Part shown: in pieces, positions 7,642-17,453 of the stretch
Numbering within the stretch: the stretch's first letter is position 1
Layout of the letters: each line of letters opens with the position of its first letter
Assembly (NCBI RefSeq): GCF_001403735.1
Contig: NZ_CXPG01000021.1
Span: 372,001-436,000 of the forward strand
From: Jannaschia rubra
GTDB taxonomy: Bacteria; Pseudomonadota; Alphaproteobacteria; Rhodobacterales; Rhodobacteraceae
DNA: 64,000 bases
Direction: 5' to 3'
Made by a program: the position numbers and the translations under genes
The notes under the pieces: generated by a model
Seen by the model: only the letters and a program-made list of their open reading frames with translations
Database searches by the model: none
Told to the model about the DNA's origin: nothing

Positions 7642-10371
7642 ATGCAGGATGTCGGAGCTGGAACGGGCGAACAAACACGGGCTCTGACGCTCAGCACCGT
7701 CGCTTTCACGGCCTGTTTCGCTGTCTGGACGATCTTCTCGATCATCGGTGTCGCGATAAAAGAGGAGCTCGGACTGTCCGAGTTCCAGTTCGGCCTTCTG
7801 GTCGCAACCCCAATTCTGACCGGCTCGGTCACGCGGCTGTTCCTTGGCGTCTGGACCGAGAAGTACGGCGGCCGGATCATGTTCCCGGTCCAGATGTTGC
7901 TGACGGCGGCGGCGACCTGGGCCCTCACCTTTGCGGACAGCTATCTGGTCTATCTGATCGCGGCGCTTGGCATCGGCCTTGCCGGCGGGTCGTTCATCAT
8001 CGGCGTGGCCTATGTGTCGCGCTGGTACGACGCCGGCCACCAGGGCACGGCGCTCGGCATCTTCGGCGCGGGCAACGTCGGCGCCGCCGTGACCAAGTTC
8101 GTCGCTCCCTTCATCATGGTCGCCTATGGCTGGGAGGGGGTCGCGCACGTCTGGGCCGTTGCGCTCGCGCTGATGGCCGTGGCGTTCTTCGTCTTCGCCA
8201 AGGACGACCCGCAGCTGGTCGCCCGGCGAAAGTCCGGAGACAGTGGCCCGACATTCGCCAGCCAGTTCGCGCCGCTGAGAAACCTGCAGGTCTGGCGCTT
8301 CTCACTCTACTATTTCTTCGTCTTCGGCGCGTTCGTGGCGCTGGCTCTCTGGCTTCCGCACTATCTCATCGACGTCTACGGGACGGATGTGCGGACCGCC
8401 GGCATGGCCGCCGCCAGCTTCTCGCTCTCGGCTTCGCTGTTCCGTGCCTACGGCGGGCATCTTTCCGACCGGTTCGGCGCGCGGGCGGTCATGTACTGGA
8501 CCTTCGGCTTTTCGCTGGTTTTCTTGTTCATGCTGTCCTATCCGCCGACGGATTACGTGATCCAGGGCAAGGATGGCCCGATCACCTTCTCGACGGAAAT
8601 GGGCTTCTGGCCCTTCGTCGCCACGATCTTCGGGCTCGGGTTCTTCATGAGCCTCGGCAAGGCTGCCGTCTTCAAGCATATCCCCGTCTACTATCCGAAC
8701 CATGTCGGTTCGGTCGGCGGGCTGGTCGGCATGATCGGCGGTCTCGGCGGCTTTGTCCTGCCCATCGCCTTCGGCGCGCTTCTCGATCTGACCGGCATCT
8801 ATACGAGCTGCTTCCTGCTTCTGTTCTTCCTCGTCTGCATCGCGTTCGTCTGGATGCACGTCTCGATCCGGGTGATGGAGCGCGAAGCGCAGGGCACCGC
8901 CCTGTCGGACCTGCCGGAACTGCCCGAGATGCAGGCGATCCACCGTCCCGGCCAGGACGCGCGTCCGCGGGGCATCGAGGACTGGCGCCCCGACGATCCT
9001 GTCTTCTGGCGCGAGAAGGGTCGCCGCATCGCACAGCGCAACCTGTGGATCTCGATCCCTGCCCTCCTGCTGGCATTTGCGGTATGGATGGTGTGGTCGG
9101 TGGTCGTCGCGCGTCTTCCGGCGATCGGCTTCGACTTCACGCCCTCGCAGCTGTTCTGGCTCGCGGCGCTGCCGGGCCTGTCGGGCGCCACCTTGCGGAT
9201 CTTCTACAGCTTCATGGTCCCCATCTTCGGCGGACGGCTCTGGACGACCCTTTCCACGGGCTCGCTGCTCCTACCCGCCCTGGGGATTGGCTATGCCGTT
9301 CAGAATCCCGAGACGCCGTACCTCATCTTCCTCGTGCTGGCGCTGCTCTGTGGGCTTGGCGGCGGCAATTTCGCATCCTCGATGGCGAACATAGCGTTCT
9401 TCTTTCCCAAGTCGGAAAAGGGCAATGCGCTGGCGCTGAATGCCGGGCTTGGCAATCTCGGCGTGTCGGTCATGCAGTTCCTGGTGCCGATCGTGATCAC
9501 GGCCGGGGTCTTCGGGGCATTGAGTGGCCAGCCGCAGGAAATGAGCGACGGCGGGCAGCTCTGGATGCAGAACGCGGGCTTTGTCTGGGTGCCGTTCATC
9601 GTGGTCGCGACCATAGCCGCTTGGGTCGGCATGCACGACATCGCGGATGCCCGGGCAAGTTTCCGCGAACAGGCCGTGATCTTCACGCGCAAGCACAACT
9701 GGCTGATGTGCATCCTCTATACCGGGACTTTCGGCAGCTTCATCGGTTATTCGGCGGGCTTCCCGCTTCTGACACGGATCATGTTCCCCGAGGTGAACGC
9801 GCTGCAGTTCGTCTTCCTCGGCCCGCTCGTCGGCGCGCTCAGCCGCGCGGGAACGGGATGGGTCAGCGACCGTTTCGGCGGCGGACGGGTCACCTTCTGG
9901 ACCTTCATCGGCATGATCGTCGCCGTCTTCGGGGTCATCACCTTTCTGCCCGGTGACGGCACGGATGGAAGCTTCCTGGGCTTCTTCGCGTGCTTCATGG
10001 CCCTGTTCTTCCTGACCGGCGTCGGCAACGCCTCGACCTTCCAGATGATCCCCATCATCATGGGCCGCGAGGTGCCGCGCCTGATGCCGGAGCTGGCCGC
10101 CGAGGAACGTCGCCGCCAGGCCGACCGGGAGAGCGCCGCCATCGTCGCCTTCACGAGCGCCATCGCCGCCTATGGCGCGTTCTTCATCCCCAAGGCCTAC
10201 GGAACATCGCTCAACATGACTGGAAGTCCGGTCGCCGCGCTGTGGGCCTTCCTGATCTTCTACGTAATCTGTCTCGGCATCACCTGGGCCTACTACACCC
10301 GCCGGGGCGGCCTTCTGCACGACATCGAACGCGGTTCTGGCCGCAACACGGCAAGCGGCCAGCCCGCATGA
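7642..10371 (+). CDS. narK: NarK1-NarK2 fused nitrate/nitrite transporter
   Basis: This 909-residue inner-membrane protein is two complete MFS transporters in one chain, about twice the usual NarK length. The first half (about 15-420) starts with VAFTACFAVWTIFSIIGVAI and resembles NarK1 nitrate-proton symporters. A hydrophilic linker (about 420-465) leads into a second half (about 467-900) with the nitrate-signature-like AALPGLSGATLRIFYSF and GLGGGNFASSMANI segments of NarK2 nitrate/nitrite antiporters. Such fusions are known from Paracoccus and related denitrifiers, where both halves are needed for normal anaerobic nitrate uptake and nitrite export. It lies downstream of an FNR box and upstream of narG. 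A GAGGGG ribosome binding site supports this start. Confidence 0.95.
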   Translation: MQDVGAGTGEQTRALTLSTVAFTACFAVWTIFSIIGVAIKEELGLSEFQFGLLVATPILTGSVTRLFLGVWTEKYGGRIMFPVQMLLTAAATWALTFADSYLVYLIAALGIGLAGGSFIIGVAYVSRWYDAGHQGTALGIFGAGNVGAAVTKFVAPFIMVAYGWEGVAHVWAVALALMAVAFFVFAKDDPQLVARRKSGDSGPTFASQFAPLRNLQVWRFSLYYFFVFGAFVALALWLPHYLIDVYGTDVRTAGMAAASFSLSASLFRAYGGHLSDRFGARAVMYWTFGFSLVFLFMLSYPPTDYVIQGKDGPITFSTEMGFWPFVATIFGLGFFMSLGKAAVFKHIPVYYPNHVGSVGGLVGMIGGLGGFVLPIAFGALLDLTGIYTSCFLLLFFLVCIAFVWMHVSIRVMEREAQGTALSDLPELPEMQAIHRPGQDARPRGIEDWRPDDPVFWREKGRRIAQRNLWISIPALLLAFAVWMVWSVVVARLPAIGFDFTPSQLFWLAALPGLSGATLRIFYSFMVPIFGGRLWTTLSTGSLLLPALGIGYAVQNPETPYLIFLVLALLCGLGGGNFASSMANIAFFFPKSEKGNALALNAGLGNLGVSVMQFLVPIVITAGVFGALSGQPQEMSDGGQLWMQNAGFVWVPFIVVATIAAWVGMHDIADARASFREQAVIFTRKHNWLMCILYTGTFGSFIGYSAGFPLLTRIMFPEVNALQFVFLGPLVGALSRAGTGWVSDRFGGGRVTFWTFIGMIVAVFGVITFLPGDGTDGSFLGFFACFMALFFLTGVGNASTFQMIPIIMGREVPRLMPELAAEERRRQADRESAAIVAFTSAIAAYGAFFIPKAYGTSLNMTGSPVAALWAFLIFYVICLGITWAYYTRRGGLLHDIERGSGRNTASGQPA

Positions 10372-10669
10372 AGATCGACCGCCCGGACCGATGCAGATCG
10401 CGATGGGCGCCAAAGTCACAACGTTGCAGAGGACGCCGCAGAATGCTGGCCAATCCCACCACACGGAATGCCGAAAGATCGGCGCGCATGACCCGGCACC
10501 GGCCCGGCGGTTTCGGCCGGCCCCTCTTGTGCGGGATGCCCGGGGACTGTCCGGCGAACTGCGCGGACAATCGGGTGCCGCTCATAGTCAGGCCTCGCAG
10601 GGCGGCTTCGGCGCCGACCGGAACTTCGGACCGATCCGCGGAAACGCGGCATAGAACCAGGAGAACAAT
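10372..10669. other. narK-narG intergenic region
   Basis: About 300 bases with no recognisable gene, FNR box or clear terminator. Either narG is read through from narK or it has its own promoter here. The AGGAG site directly before 10670 belongs to narG. Confidence 0.5.
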
Positions 10670-13600
10670 ATGAGCCACTTTGTTGATCGGCTGACGTTTT
10701 TCCGCGCCAAGCGCGAGAAGTACTCCGAGGGGCACGGCATCACGACGAACGAAAGCCGCGCTTGGGAGGACGCCTATCGGAAGCGTTGGGCCGCCGACAA
10801 GATCGTGCGATCCACGCACGGCGTGAACTGCACGGGCTCCTGTTCCTGGAAGATCTACGTCAAGGGCGGGATCGTGACCTGGGAAACTCAGCAGACGGAT
10901 TATCCGCGGACGCGCCCGGACCTGCCCAATCACGAACCGCGCGGCTGCCCCAGGGGCGCCAGCTACTCTTGGTACCTCTATTCCGGCACGCGGGTGAAAT
11001 ACCCCCTCGTCCGCGCCCGCATGATCCGCCACTGGCGCGAGGCGCGCGCCTCCATGAGCCCGGTCGCGGCATGGCGCGCGATTGCCGAGGATCCGCAGAA
11101 GCGCCACGACTGGGTGTCGAGGCGCGGCCGCGGCGGGTTCGTGCGCGTCAGCTGGGACGAGATCAACGAACTGATCGCGGCGGCCAACGCCTACACCATC
11201 CGCGAATACGGACCGGACCGGGTCGTCGGTTTCTCACCCATCCCGGCGATGTCGATGATCTCATACGCCGCCGGCAGCCGCTATCTGTCGCTGCTGGGGT
11301 CCGTCTGTCTTTCGTTCTATGACTGGTACTGCGACTTGCCGCCGGCGTCGCCGCAGACCTGGGGCGAACAGACGGACGTCCCCGAAAGCGCCGACTGGTA
11401 CAATGCCGGCTTTCTTCTGGTCTGGGGCTCGAACGTTCCGATGACGCGGGCACCCGACGCGCATTTCTATGCAGAGGTGCGCTATCGCGGCGCGAAGTCG
11501 GCCGTGATCGCCCCGGACTACAACGAGGCGGCCAAGTTCTCCGATATCTGGCTGCATCCGAAGCAGGGCACCGACGCCGCCCTGGCCCTGGCCTTCGGCC
11601 ATGTGGCCTTGCGGGAGTTCTATCTTGACCGGCAGTCGGAGTATTTCACCGACTACGCGCGCAAATATTCCGATTTTCCCCTGCTCGTCACGCTGACCGA
11701 TCGGGAGGGACAGCTCGTTCCCGACCGGATGCTGCGCGCTGCCGATCTGCCCGGCAATCTGGGTGAGGAGAACAACCCCGACTGGAAGGCCATCGGCTTC
11801 GACGAGACGACGGGGGATCTGGTCGCTCCGCTCGGGTCGTCCGGGCATCGGTGGGGCGATGCCGGCAAGTGGAACCTTGAGCAAAAGGACGGCAAGGGCC
11901 GCGATATCCGTCTTCGCATGACGCTGGCCGATCATCACGACGCCATCGCGCCGGTCGCCTTTCCGTATTTCGGCGGTTCAGCGGCCCACGACTGGACGGC
12001 CACCGATCACGAACGCATCCTGATGCGGAACATCCCCGTCCGTGAAATCGCCACCGCCGACGGCGGGACGATCAAGGTGGCCACGGTCTTCGACCTCTAC
12101 TGCGCCAACTACGGGCTCGACCGGGGATTCGGTGGCGCGAACGTTGCGACCGACTACGACGATGACGTGCCTTTCACCCCGGCCTGGGCCGAGAAGGTCA
12201 CGGGAGTGAAGCGCGAGGCGATCATCCAGATCGCCCGCGAATTCGCGCAGAACGCCGAGACGACGAAAGGGCGGTCGATGGTGATCCTCGGCGCGGGGCT
12301 CAACCACTGGTATCACATGGACATGAGCTATCGTGGCATTATCCAGCTTCTGGTGATGTGCGGCTGCATCGGCAAGTCGGGCGGTGGCTGGGCGCATTAC
12401 GTAGGCCAAGAGAAGCTGCGCCCGCAGACCGGCTGGCTGCCGCTGGCCTTCGCGCTCGACTGGACGCGGCCGCCGCGTCAGATGAACGGGACGAGCTTTT
12501 TCTACGCCCACACCGACCAATGGCGTTACGAGTCGATGCAGGTCTCGGAACTGCTGTCGCCCACGGCCCCCGAGGGCGACTGGTCGGGCGCGATGATCGA
12601 CTACAACGTGCGGGCCGAAAGGATGGGCTGGCTGCCCTCCGCGCCCCAGCTTCTGCAGAACCCGCTGGACGTCGGCGCGGCACTGGCCGAAAGCGGCGGC
12701 AACCCGGGCGAGGCCGTCGCGTCGAAGCTGAAATCCGGCGAACTGACCTTCGCCAACGCCGATCCGGACGATCCGCGCAACTGGCCGCGCAACATGTTCT
12801 TCTGGCGCTCGAATGTGCTGGGCGCCAGCGGTAAGGGGCACGAATACTTCCTCAAGCACTTCGTCGGTTCGCTTCACGGTGTCATCGGCACCGACGATGC
12901 AGAGGGCCTCGTGCGGCCGCAGGAAGTCGCCTGGCACGACGAAGCGCCGGTGGGCAAGCTGGACCTGATGGTGAACATCGACTTCCGCATGTCGACGACC
13001 AGTCTCTATTCCGACATCGTGCTGCCCACGGCGACCTGGTACGAAAAGCACGACCTGAACACCACGGACATGCACCCGTTCATCCATCCGCTGACGGCTG
13101 CCGTGGACCCGTCGTGGGAGGCGCGCAGCGACTGGAACATCTTCCGGGGGATCGCCAAGGCATTCTCCGAAGTCGCCCCCGAGGTGCTCGGAATCGAGCA
13201 GGACGTGGTGCTGACCCCGATCCAGCACGACAGTCCGGGCGAGATCGCCCAGCCCTATGCCCCGCAGGACTGGGGCCGCGGCGAATGCGATCCGATACCG
13301 GGCAAGACGATGCCCTCGGTCGCGCTGGTGGAACGCAACTACCCGGAGGTCTTCGCGCGCTTCACCTCGCTCGGCCCCGCGCTCGAAAAGCTGGGCAACG
13401 GGTCCAAGGGATTGAACTGGGACACCGCGCATGAGGTCGAACTTCTGGGCAAGCTGAACGGCACCGTCCTCGACGGGACGACAAAGGGGCGCCCGAAGAT
13501 CGATGCCGACATAGATGCCTGCGAAACGATCCTGATGCTGGCACCCGAAACCAACGGCGAGGTCGCCGTCAAGGCATGGCAGGCGCTGTCCAAGTCCACG

Positions 13601-14437
13601 GGCCGCGAGCATGCCCATCTGGCCGAGGGAAAGGAGGAGGAGAAGATCCGCTTCCGCGACGTGGTCAGTCAGCCCCGGAAGATTATTTCCAGCCCGACCT
13701 GGTCGGGCATCGAGAGCGAGAGCGTCTGCTATAACGCCGGCTGGACCAACGTGCACGAGCTGATCCCCTGGCGCACGCTGACGGGTCGTCAGCAGCTCTA
13801 CCAGGATCACCACTGGATGCGCGCCTTCGGCGAGGCCTTCGTGACATGGAAGCCGCCGATCGACACCCGCAGCATCGCCGCGGCGCTGGGCAAGCTTCCC
13901 AACGGCAACAAGGAAATCCAGCTTAACTTCCTGACGCCCCACCAGAAATGGGGGATCCACTCGACCTATACCGAGAACCTCATCATGCTCAGCCTGAACC
14001 GCGGCGGCCCCGCCGTCTGGATCAGCGAGGATGACGCAAGGGAGGCCGGGATCGTGGACAACGACTGGATCGAGGCGTTCAACGTCAACGGTGCGCTGAC
14101 CGCACGGGCCATCGTCAGCCAACGGATCATGCCGGGATCCTGCATCATGTATCACGCGCAGGAAAAGCTGGTGAACACCGTCGGGTCCGAGATGACCGGC
14201 CAACGCGGCGGCATCCACAACTCGGTCACGCGGATCAACATGAAGCCCACCCACATGATCGGCGGCTACGTCCAGCTGGCTTATGGCTTCAACTACTACG
14301 GAACGGTCGGGGCCAACCGGGACGAGATCGTGATCCTGCGCAAGATGAGCAAGGTGAACTGGTTCGACAAAGCGGCCGACGAAACCGGGACATCGGATGC
14401 GTCCATAGGCACCACCCGCAGGGAGGCGGCAGAATAA
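10670..14437 (+). CDS. narG: Membrane-bound respiratory nitrate reductase, alpha subunit
   Basis: This 1255-residue subunit has the normal length of NarG and holds the Mo-bis-MGD site that reduces nitrate to nitrite on the cytoplasmic face of the membrane. The FS0 iron-sulfur ligands are visible as H50, C54, C58 and C93 (STHGVNCTGSC, then RGCPRGAS). The ESADWYN segment carries the family's molybdenum-ligand aspartate. The N terminus keeps the Tat-like remnant of NarG but no cleavable signal. A GGAG site 8 bases upstream fixes the start. The stop overlaps the start of narH, so the reductase subunits are coupled. Confidence 0.98.
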   Translation: MSHFVDRLTFFRAKREKYSEGHGITTNESRAWEDAYRKRWAADKIVRSTHGVNCTGSCSWKIYVKGGIVTWETQQTDYPRTRPDLPNHEPRGCPRGASYSWYLYSGTRVKYPLVRARMIRHWREARASMSPVAAWRAIAEDPQKRHDWVSRRGRGGFVRVSWDEINELIAAANAYTIREYGPDRVVGFSPIPAMSMISYAAGSRYLSLLGSVCLSFYDWYCDLPPASPQTWGEQTDVPESADWYNAGFLLVWGSNVPMTRAPDAHFYAEVRYRGAKSAVIAPDYNEAAKFSDIWLHPKQGTDAALALAFGHVALREFYLDRQSEYFTDYARKYSDFPLLVTLTDREGQLVPDRMLRAADLPGNLGEENNPDWKAIGFDETTGDLVAPLGSSGHRWGDAGKWNLEQKDGKGRDIRLRMTLADHHDAIAPVAFPYFGGSAAHDWTATDHERILMRNIPVREIATADGGTIKVATVFDLYCANYGLDRGFGGANVATDYDDDVPFTPAWAEKVTGVKREAIIQIAREFAQNAETTKGRSMVILGAGLNHWYHMDMSYRGIIQLLVMCGCIGKSGGGWAHYVGQEKLRPQTGWLPLAFALDWTRPPRQMNGTSFFYAHTDQWRYESMQVSELLSPTAPEGDWSGAMIDYNVRAERMGWLPSAPQLLQNPLDVGAALAESGGNPGEAVASKLKSGELTFANADPDDPRNWPRNMFFWRSNVLGASGKGHEYFLKHFVGSLHGVIGTDDAEGLVRPQEVAWHDEAPVGKLDLMVNIDFRMSTTSLYSDIVLPTATWYEKHDLNTTDMHPFIHPLTAAVDPSWEARSDWNIFRGIAKAFSEVAPEVLGIEQDVVLTPIQHDSPGEIAQPYAPQDWGRGECDPIPGKTMPSVALVERNYPEVFARFTSLGPALEKLGNGSKGLNWDTAHEVELLGKLNGTVLDGTTKGRPKIDADIDACETILMLAPETNGEVAVKAWQALSKSTGREHAHLAEGKEEEKIRFRDVVSQPRKIISSPTWSGIESESVCYNAGWTNVHELIPWRTLTGRQQLYQDHHWMRAFGEAFVTWKPPIDTRSIAAALGKLPNGNKEIQLNFLTPHQKWGIHSTYTENLIMLSLNRGGPAVWISEDDAREAGIVDNDWIEAFNVNGALTARAIVSQRIMPGSCIMYHAQEKLVNTVGSEMTGQRGGIHNSVTRINMKPTHMIGGYVQLAYGFNYYGTVGANRDEIVILRKMSKVNWFDKAADETGTSDASIGTTRREAAE

Positions 14438-15963
14438 TGAGGATACGCGCGCAAATCTCGATGGTGCTGAATCTCGACAAGTGCATCGGCTGCCACACCT
14501 GTTCGATCACCTGCAAGAACGTCTGGACGAACCGCGAGGGCGTTGAATACGTCTGGTTCAACAACGTCGAGACCAAGCCCGGTATCGGCTATCCCAAGGA
14601 TTGGGAGAACCAGGACCGCTGGCAGGGTGGTTGGACGCGAAAGGCCAATGGCCGGATCATTCCCCGGCAAGGCTCCAAATGGCGGATCCTGGCCAAGATC
14701 TTCGCCAACCCGCACCTGCCCGAGATCGACGATTTCTATGAGCCCTATACGTTCGAGTACGAGTGGCTGCAGAAGGCGCCAGAGTTGCAGGCCCAGCCGT
14801 CCGCAAAGCCGCGTTCGCTGCTGACGGGCGAGGTCATCAACAAGATCGAATGGTCCGGCAACTGGGAGGACATGCTAGGCGGCGAGTTCTCCAGCCGTGG
14901 GCGCGACTACAACTTCGAAGGGGTCGAGAAGGAAATCTACGGCCAGTTCGAAGAGACCTTCATGATGTATCTGCCGCGCCTCTGCGAGCATTGCCTCAAC
15001 CCGTCGTGCCTTGCCTCCTGCCCCTCGGGCGCGATCTACAAGCGCGAGGAGGACGGGATCGTCCTCATCGACCAGGAAAAGTGCCGCGGCTGGCGGATGT
15101 GTGTGTCGGGGTGCCCCTACAAGAAGATCTACTACAACTGGTCGACCGGCAAATCCGAGAAGTGCATCTTCTGCTATCCGCGGATCGAGACGGGTCAGCC
15201 CACGGTCTGCTCGGAAACCTGCGTCGGCCGTATCCGCTATCTCGGCGTCGTGCTCTATGACGCCGACAAGATCGAGGCGGCCGCGTCGGTCGAGGATCCC
15301 AAGGACCTCTATCCCGCACAGCTCGGCGTCTTTCTCAACCCCCACGACCCGGAGATCCAGGCCGAGGCCCGCGCGCAGGGCATCCCCGACCAGTGGATCG
15401 AGGCAGCGGTCCGCTCGCCCATCTGGAAGATGGCGATGGACTGGAAGATCGCTTTCCCGCTGCACCCCGAATACCGCACCCTGCCGATGGTGTGGTACGT
15501 CCCGCCATTGTCGCCCATCCAGTCCGCGCACGAGGCGGGCAAGATCAGCGCCAAGGACGGGATGCCCGACGTGCGGTCCCTGCGGATCCCGATGCGGTAT
15601 CTTGCCAACCTGCTCACCGCGGGCGACGAGGCGCCGGTGGCGTCGGCGCTGGAACGGATGCTGGCGATGCGGTCCTACATGCGCGCCAAGACGGTCGAGG
15701 GGCGGATCGATCCGTCGATCGCCGAGCGTGTGGGCCTGACCCAGCCGATGATCGAGGACATGTACAAGACGATGGCGCTGGCGGCCTATGAAGACCGCTA
15801 CGTCATCCCGACCACCCACCGCGAGATCGAGGAGGACGCCTACGAGATGCGTGGCTCGGCCGGGTTCGCCTTTCGCGAAGGCTCGGGTGGGGACAGCAAG
15901 ACCAACCTCTTCGGCGGCACCAAGCGGACGCCCAAGAAACCCTACATGGATGTGCCGACATGA
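14437..15963 (+). CDS. narH: Respiratory nitrate reductase, beta (iron-sulfur) subunit
   Basis: This 508-residue electron-transfer subunit carries four cysteine clusters: CIGCHTCSITCKN near the N terminus; CEHCLNPSCLASCP; CRGWRMCVSGCP, where a tryptophan replaces one cysteine as in other NarH proteins and marks the [3Fe-4S] cluster; and CIFCYPR with CSETCVG. It passes electrons from the haem b subunit NarI to NarG. Start and stop both overlap neighbouring genes (narG and narJ). Confidence 0.98.
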   Translation: MRIRAQISMVLNLDKCIGCHTCSITCKNVWTNREGVEYVWFNNVETKPGIGYPKDWENQDRWQGGWTRKANGRIIPRQGSKWRILAKIFANPHLPEIDDFYEPYTFEYEWLQKAPELQAQPSAKPRSLLTGEVINKIEWSGNWEDMLGGEFSSRGRDYNFEGVEKEIYGQFEETFMMYLPRLCEHCLNPSCLASCPSGAIYKREEDGIVLIDQEKCRGWRMCVSGCPYKKIYYNWSTGKSEKCIFCYPRIETGQPTVCSETCVGRIRYLGVVLYDADKIEAAASVEDPKDLYPAQLGVFLNPHDPEIQAEARAQGIPDQWIEAAVRSPIWKMAMDWKIAFPLHPEYRTLPMVWYVPPLSPIQSAHEAGKISAKDGMPDVRSLRIPMRYLANLLTAGDEAPVASALERMLAMRSYMRAKTVEGRIDPSIAERVGLTQPMIEDMYKTMALAAYEDRYVIPTTHREIEEDAYEMRGSAGFAFREGSGGDSKTNLFGGTKRTPKKPYMDVPT

Positions 15964-16658
15964 AGCTGATGTTGCGTACTCTCGCGGCCATGATGGGCTA
16001 CCCTTCCGGGGAATTGCGGGCGCATGTCGCCGAGTTGCGTGCAGTGGTGGAGGACGAGAAGGCACTCGGGCCCCACGTCCGCCGGCGGCTCGGCGTCCTT
16101 CTCGACCGGCTGGAACGCGAGGAGACGATCGACGCGCAGGCCACCTACACGGACCTGTTCGATCGCTCCCGCGCGTTGTCGCTGCATCTGTTCGAGCATG
16201 TTCACGGCGACAACCGGGAACGGGGGCAGGCCATGCTGGACCTGGCGGAGCAGTACATGCAGGCGGGCCTTCTGCTCGAGTCGCAGGAGCTTCCGGACTA
16301 CATCCCGGTCTTCCTCGAATACGCCTCCTGCCTGCCCCCGGCCGAGGCTCGGGAGACATTGGCCCAGCCCGCCCACGTCTTCGCGGCGCTGGAGCAGCGT
16401 CTGCGCGAACGCGACTCCGACTACGCAGCCGTGTTCGCGGCCATCCTGACACTTTCCGGGGCGCGGCCGGACCACGACGCAATCGACCAGCTTCAGAAGA
16501 ACGCCCCCTCGGACGACCCGGCGCGGATCGACGAGGAATGGGAGGAAAAGGAAGTAACCTTCACCGGAGCCCATGAGATGGGCGGGCCGACGGGCATCGT
16601 CGCCCGTTTGCGCGCCAAGGGAAAGGCGATGACAGCCGCTCGCGGCACCAAAGGTTAG
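15960..16658 (+). CDS. narJ: Nitrate reductase molybdenum cofactor assembly chaperone
   Basis: This 232-residue all-helical protein belongs to the NarJ/TorD chaperone family (recognisable segments YTDLFDRSRALSLHLFEHVHG and DYIPVFLEYAS). It binds apo-NarG so that the Mo cofactor and FS0 are inserted before membrane attachment. Its start overlaps the narH stop by 4 bases. The C-terminal ~60 residues are charged and probably flexible. Confidence 0.95.
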   Translation: MKLMLRTLAAMMGYPSGELRAHVAELRAVVEDEKALGPHVRRRLGVLLDRLEREETIDAQATYTDLFDRSRALSLHLFEHVHGDNRERGQAMLDLAEQYMQAGLLLESQELPDYIPVFLEYASCLPPAEARETLAQPAHVFAALEQRLRERDSDYAAVFAAILTLSGARPDHDAIDQLQKNAPSDDPARIDEEWEEKEVTFTGAHEMGGPTGIVARLRAKGKAMTAARGTKG

Positions 16659-16667
16659 GAGGAAACG

Positions 16668-17453
16668 ATGAGTGACTTGCTGAACCAACTGGCCTTCGGC
16701 TGGTTTCCATACTTCGCCATCACCGTGCTGATCGTCGGTTCGATCCTGCGGTTCGACGCGGATCAGTATTCCTGGCGCTCGCAGTCCAGCCAGTTTTTGC
16801 GTCGACGCCAGATGACGATCGGCTCCAACCTGTTTCACATGGGGCTTCTGGTCTTGTTCGTGGGGCATTTCATCGGCCTTCTGACTCCCGTCGGTGTCTT
16901 CGATGCGGTGGGCGTCACCCACAGCTTCAAGCAGATCACGGCCATGGTGGTGGGGGGCATCGCCGGTGTGATGGCGCTGGTCGGTGCGACCCTTCTGCTG
17001 CACCGGCGCCTGTTCGATGATCGGATCCGACGCAGCTCCTCGGTGGGCGACATCGCGGTGCTGGTCCTGCTCTGGTTGCAGCTCGTCTTCGGCGTCGCGT
17101 CGATCTGGTGGACGGCCCAGCATCTCGACGGCAGCGAGATGGTGCAGTTGATGGGATGGGCGAACGCCATCGTCGTCTTCGACGCCGCCGCACCGGGCCA
17201 GCTGGCCGAGGTCGCCTGGATCTACAAGTTGCATATCATCCTCGGCCTGATCCTGTTCACGATCACGCCGTTCACGCGCCTCGTGCATATCTGGAGCGTG
17301 CCGATCTGGTTCCTGTTCCGGCCGGGCTATCAGATCGTGCGCAGCCGCCATCCGATCGGCAAGCGACGCGACATTCCGGCCGGACCCTCGCTCCCGGGCG
17401 GCGGACAGACGGTGGCGCGACAGGCGTCGGAAAGCGGAGGGTCGGGCGCATGA
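16668..17453 (+). CDS. narI: Respiratory nitrate reductase, gamma (cytochrome b) subunit
   Basis: This 261-residue membrane subunit has five predicted helices (about residues 8-25, 45-70, 88-108, 125-148 and 183-205) and histidines placed for two b haems. It oxidises quinol at the periplasmic side and hands electrons to NarH. A strong AGGAGG site precedes the ATG. The C-terminal ~40 residues are a polar tail. The stop overlaps the start of the parvulin gene (ATGA), extending the operon. Confidence 0.97.
   Translation: MSDLLNQLAFGWFPYFAITVLIVGSILRFDADQYSWRSQSSQFLRRRQMTIGSNLFHMGLLVLFVGHFIGLLTPVGVFDAVGVTHSFKQITAMVVGGIAGVMALVGATLLLHRRLFDDRIRRSSSVGDIAVLVLLWLQLVFGVASIWWTAQHLDGSEMVQLMGWANAIVVFDAAAPGQLAEVAWIYKLHIILGLILFTITPFTRLVHIWSVPIWFLFRPGYQIVRSRHPIGKRRDIPAGPSLPGGGQTVARQASESGGSGA

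Noticed and set aside
11978-14254. 758-codon open frame antisense to narG
   Set aside because: High-GC DNA leaves long antisense frames open; narG is unmistakable on the other strand and the antisense protein has no family resemblance.
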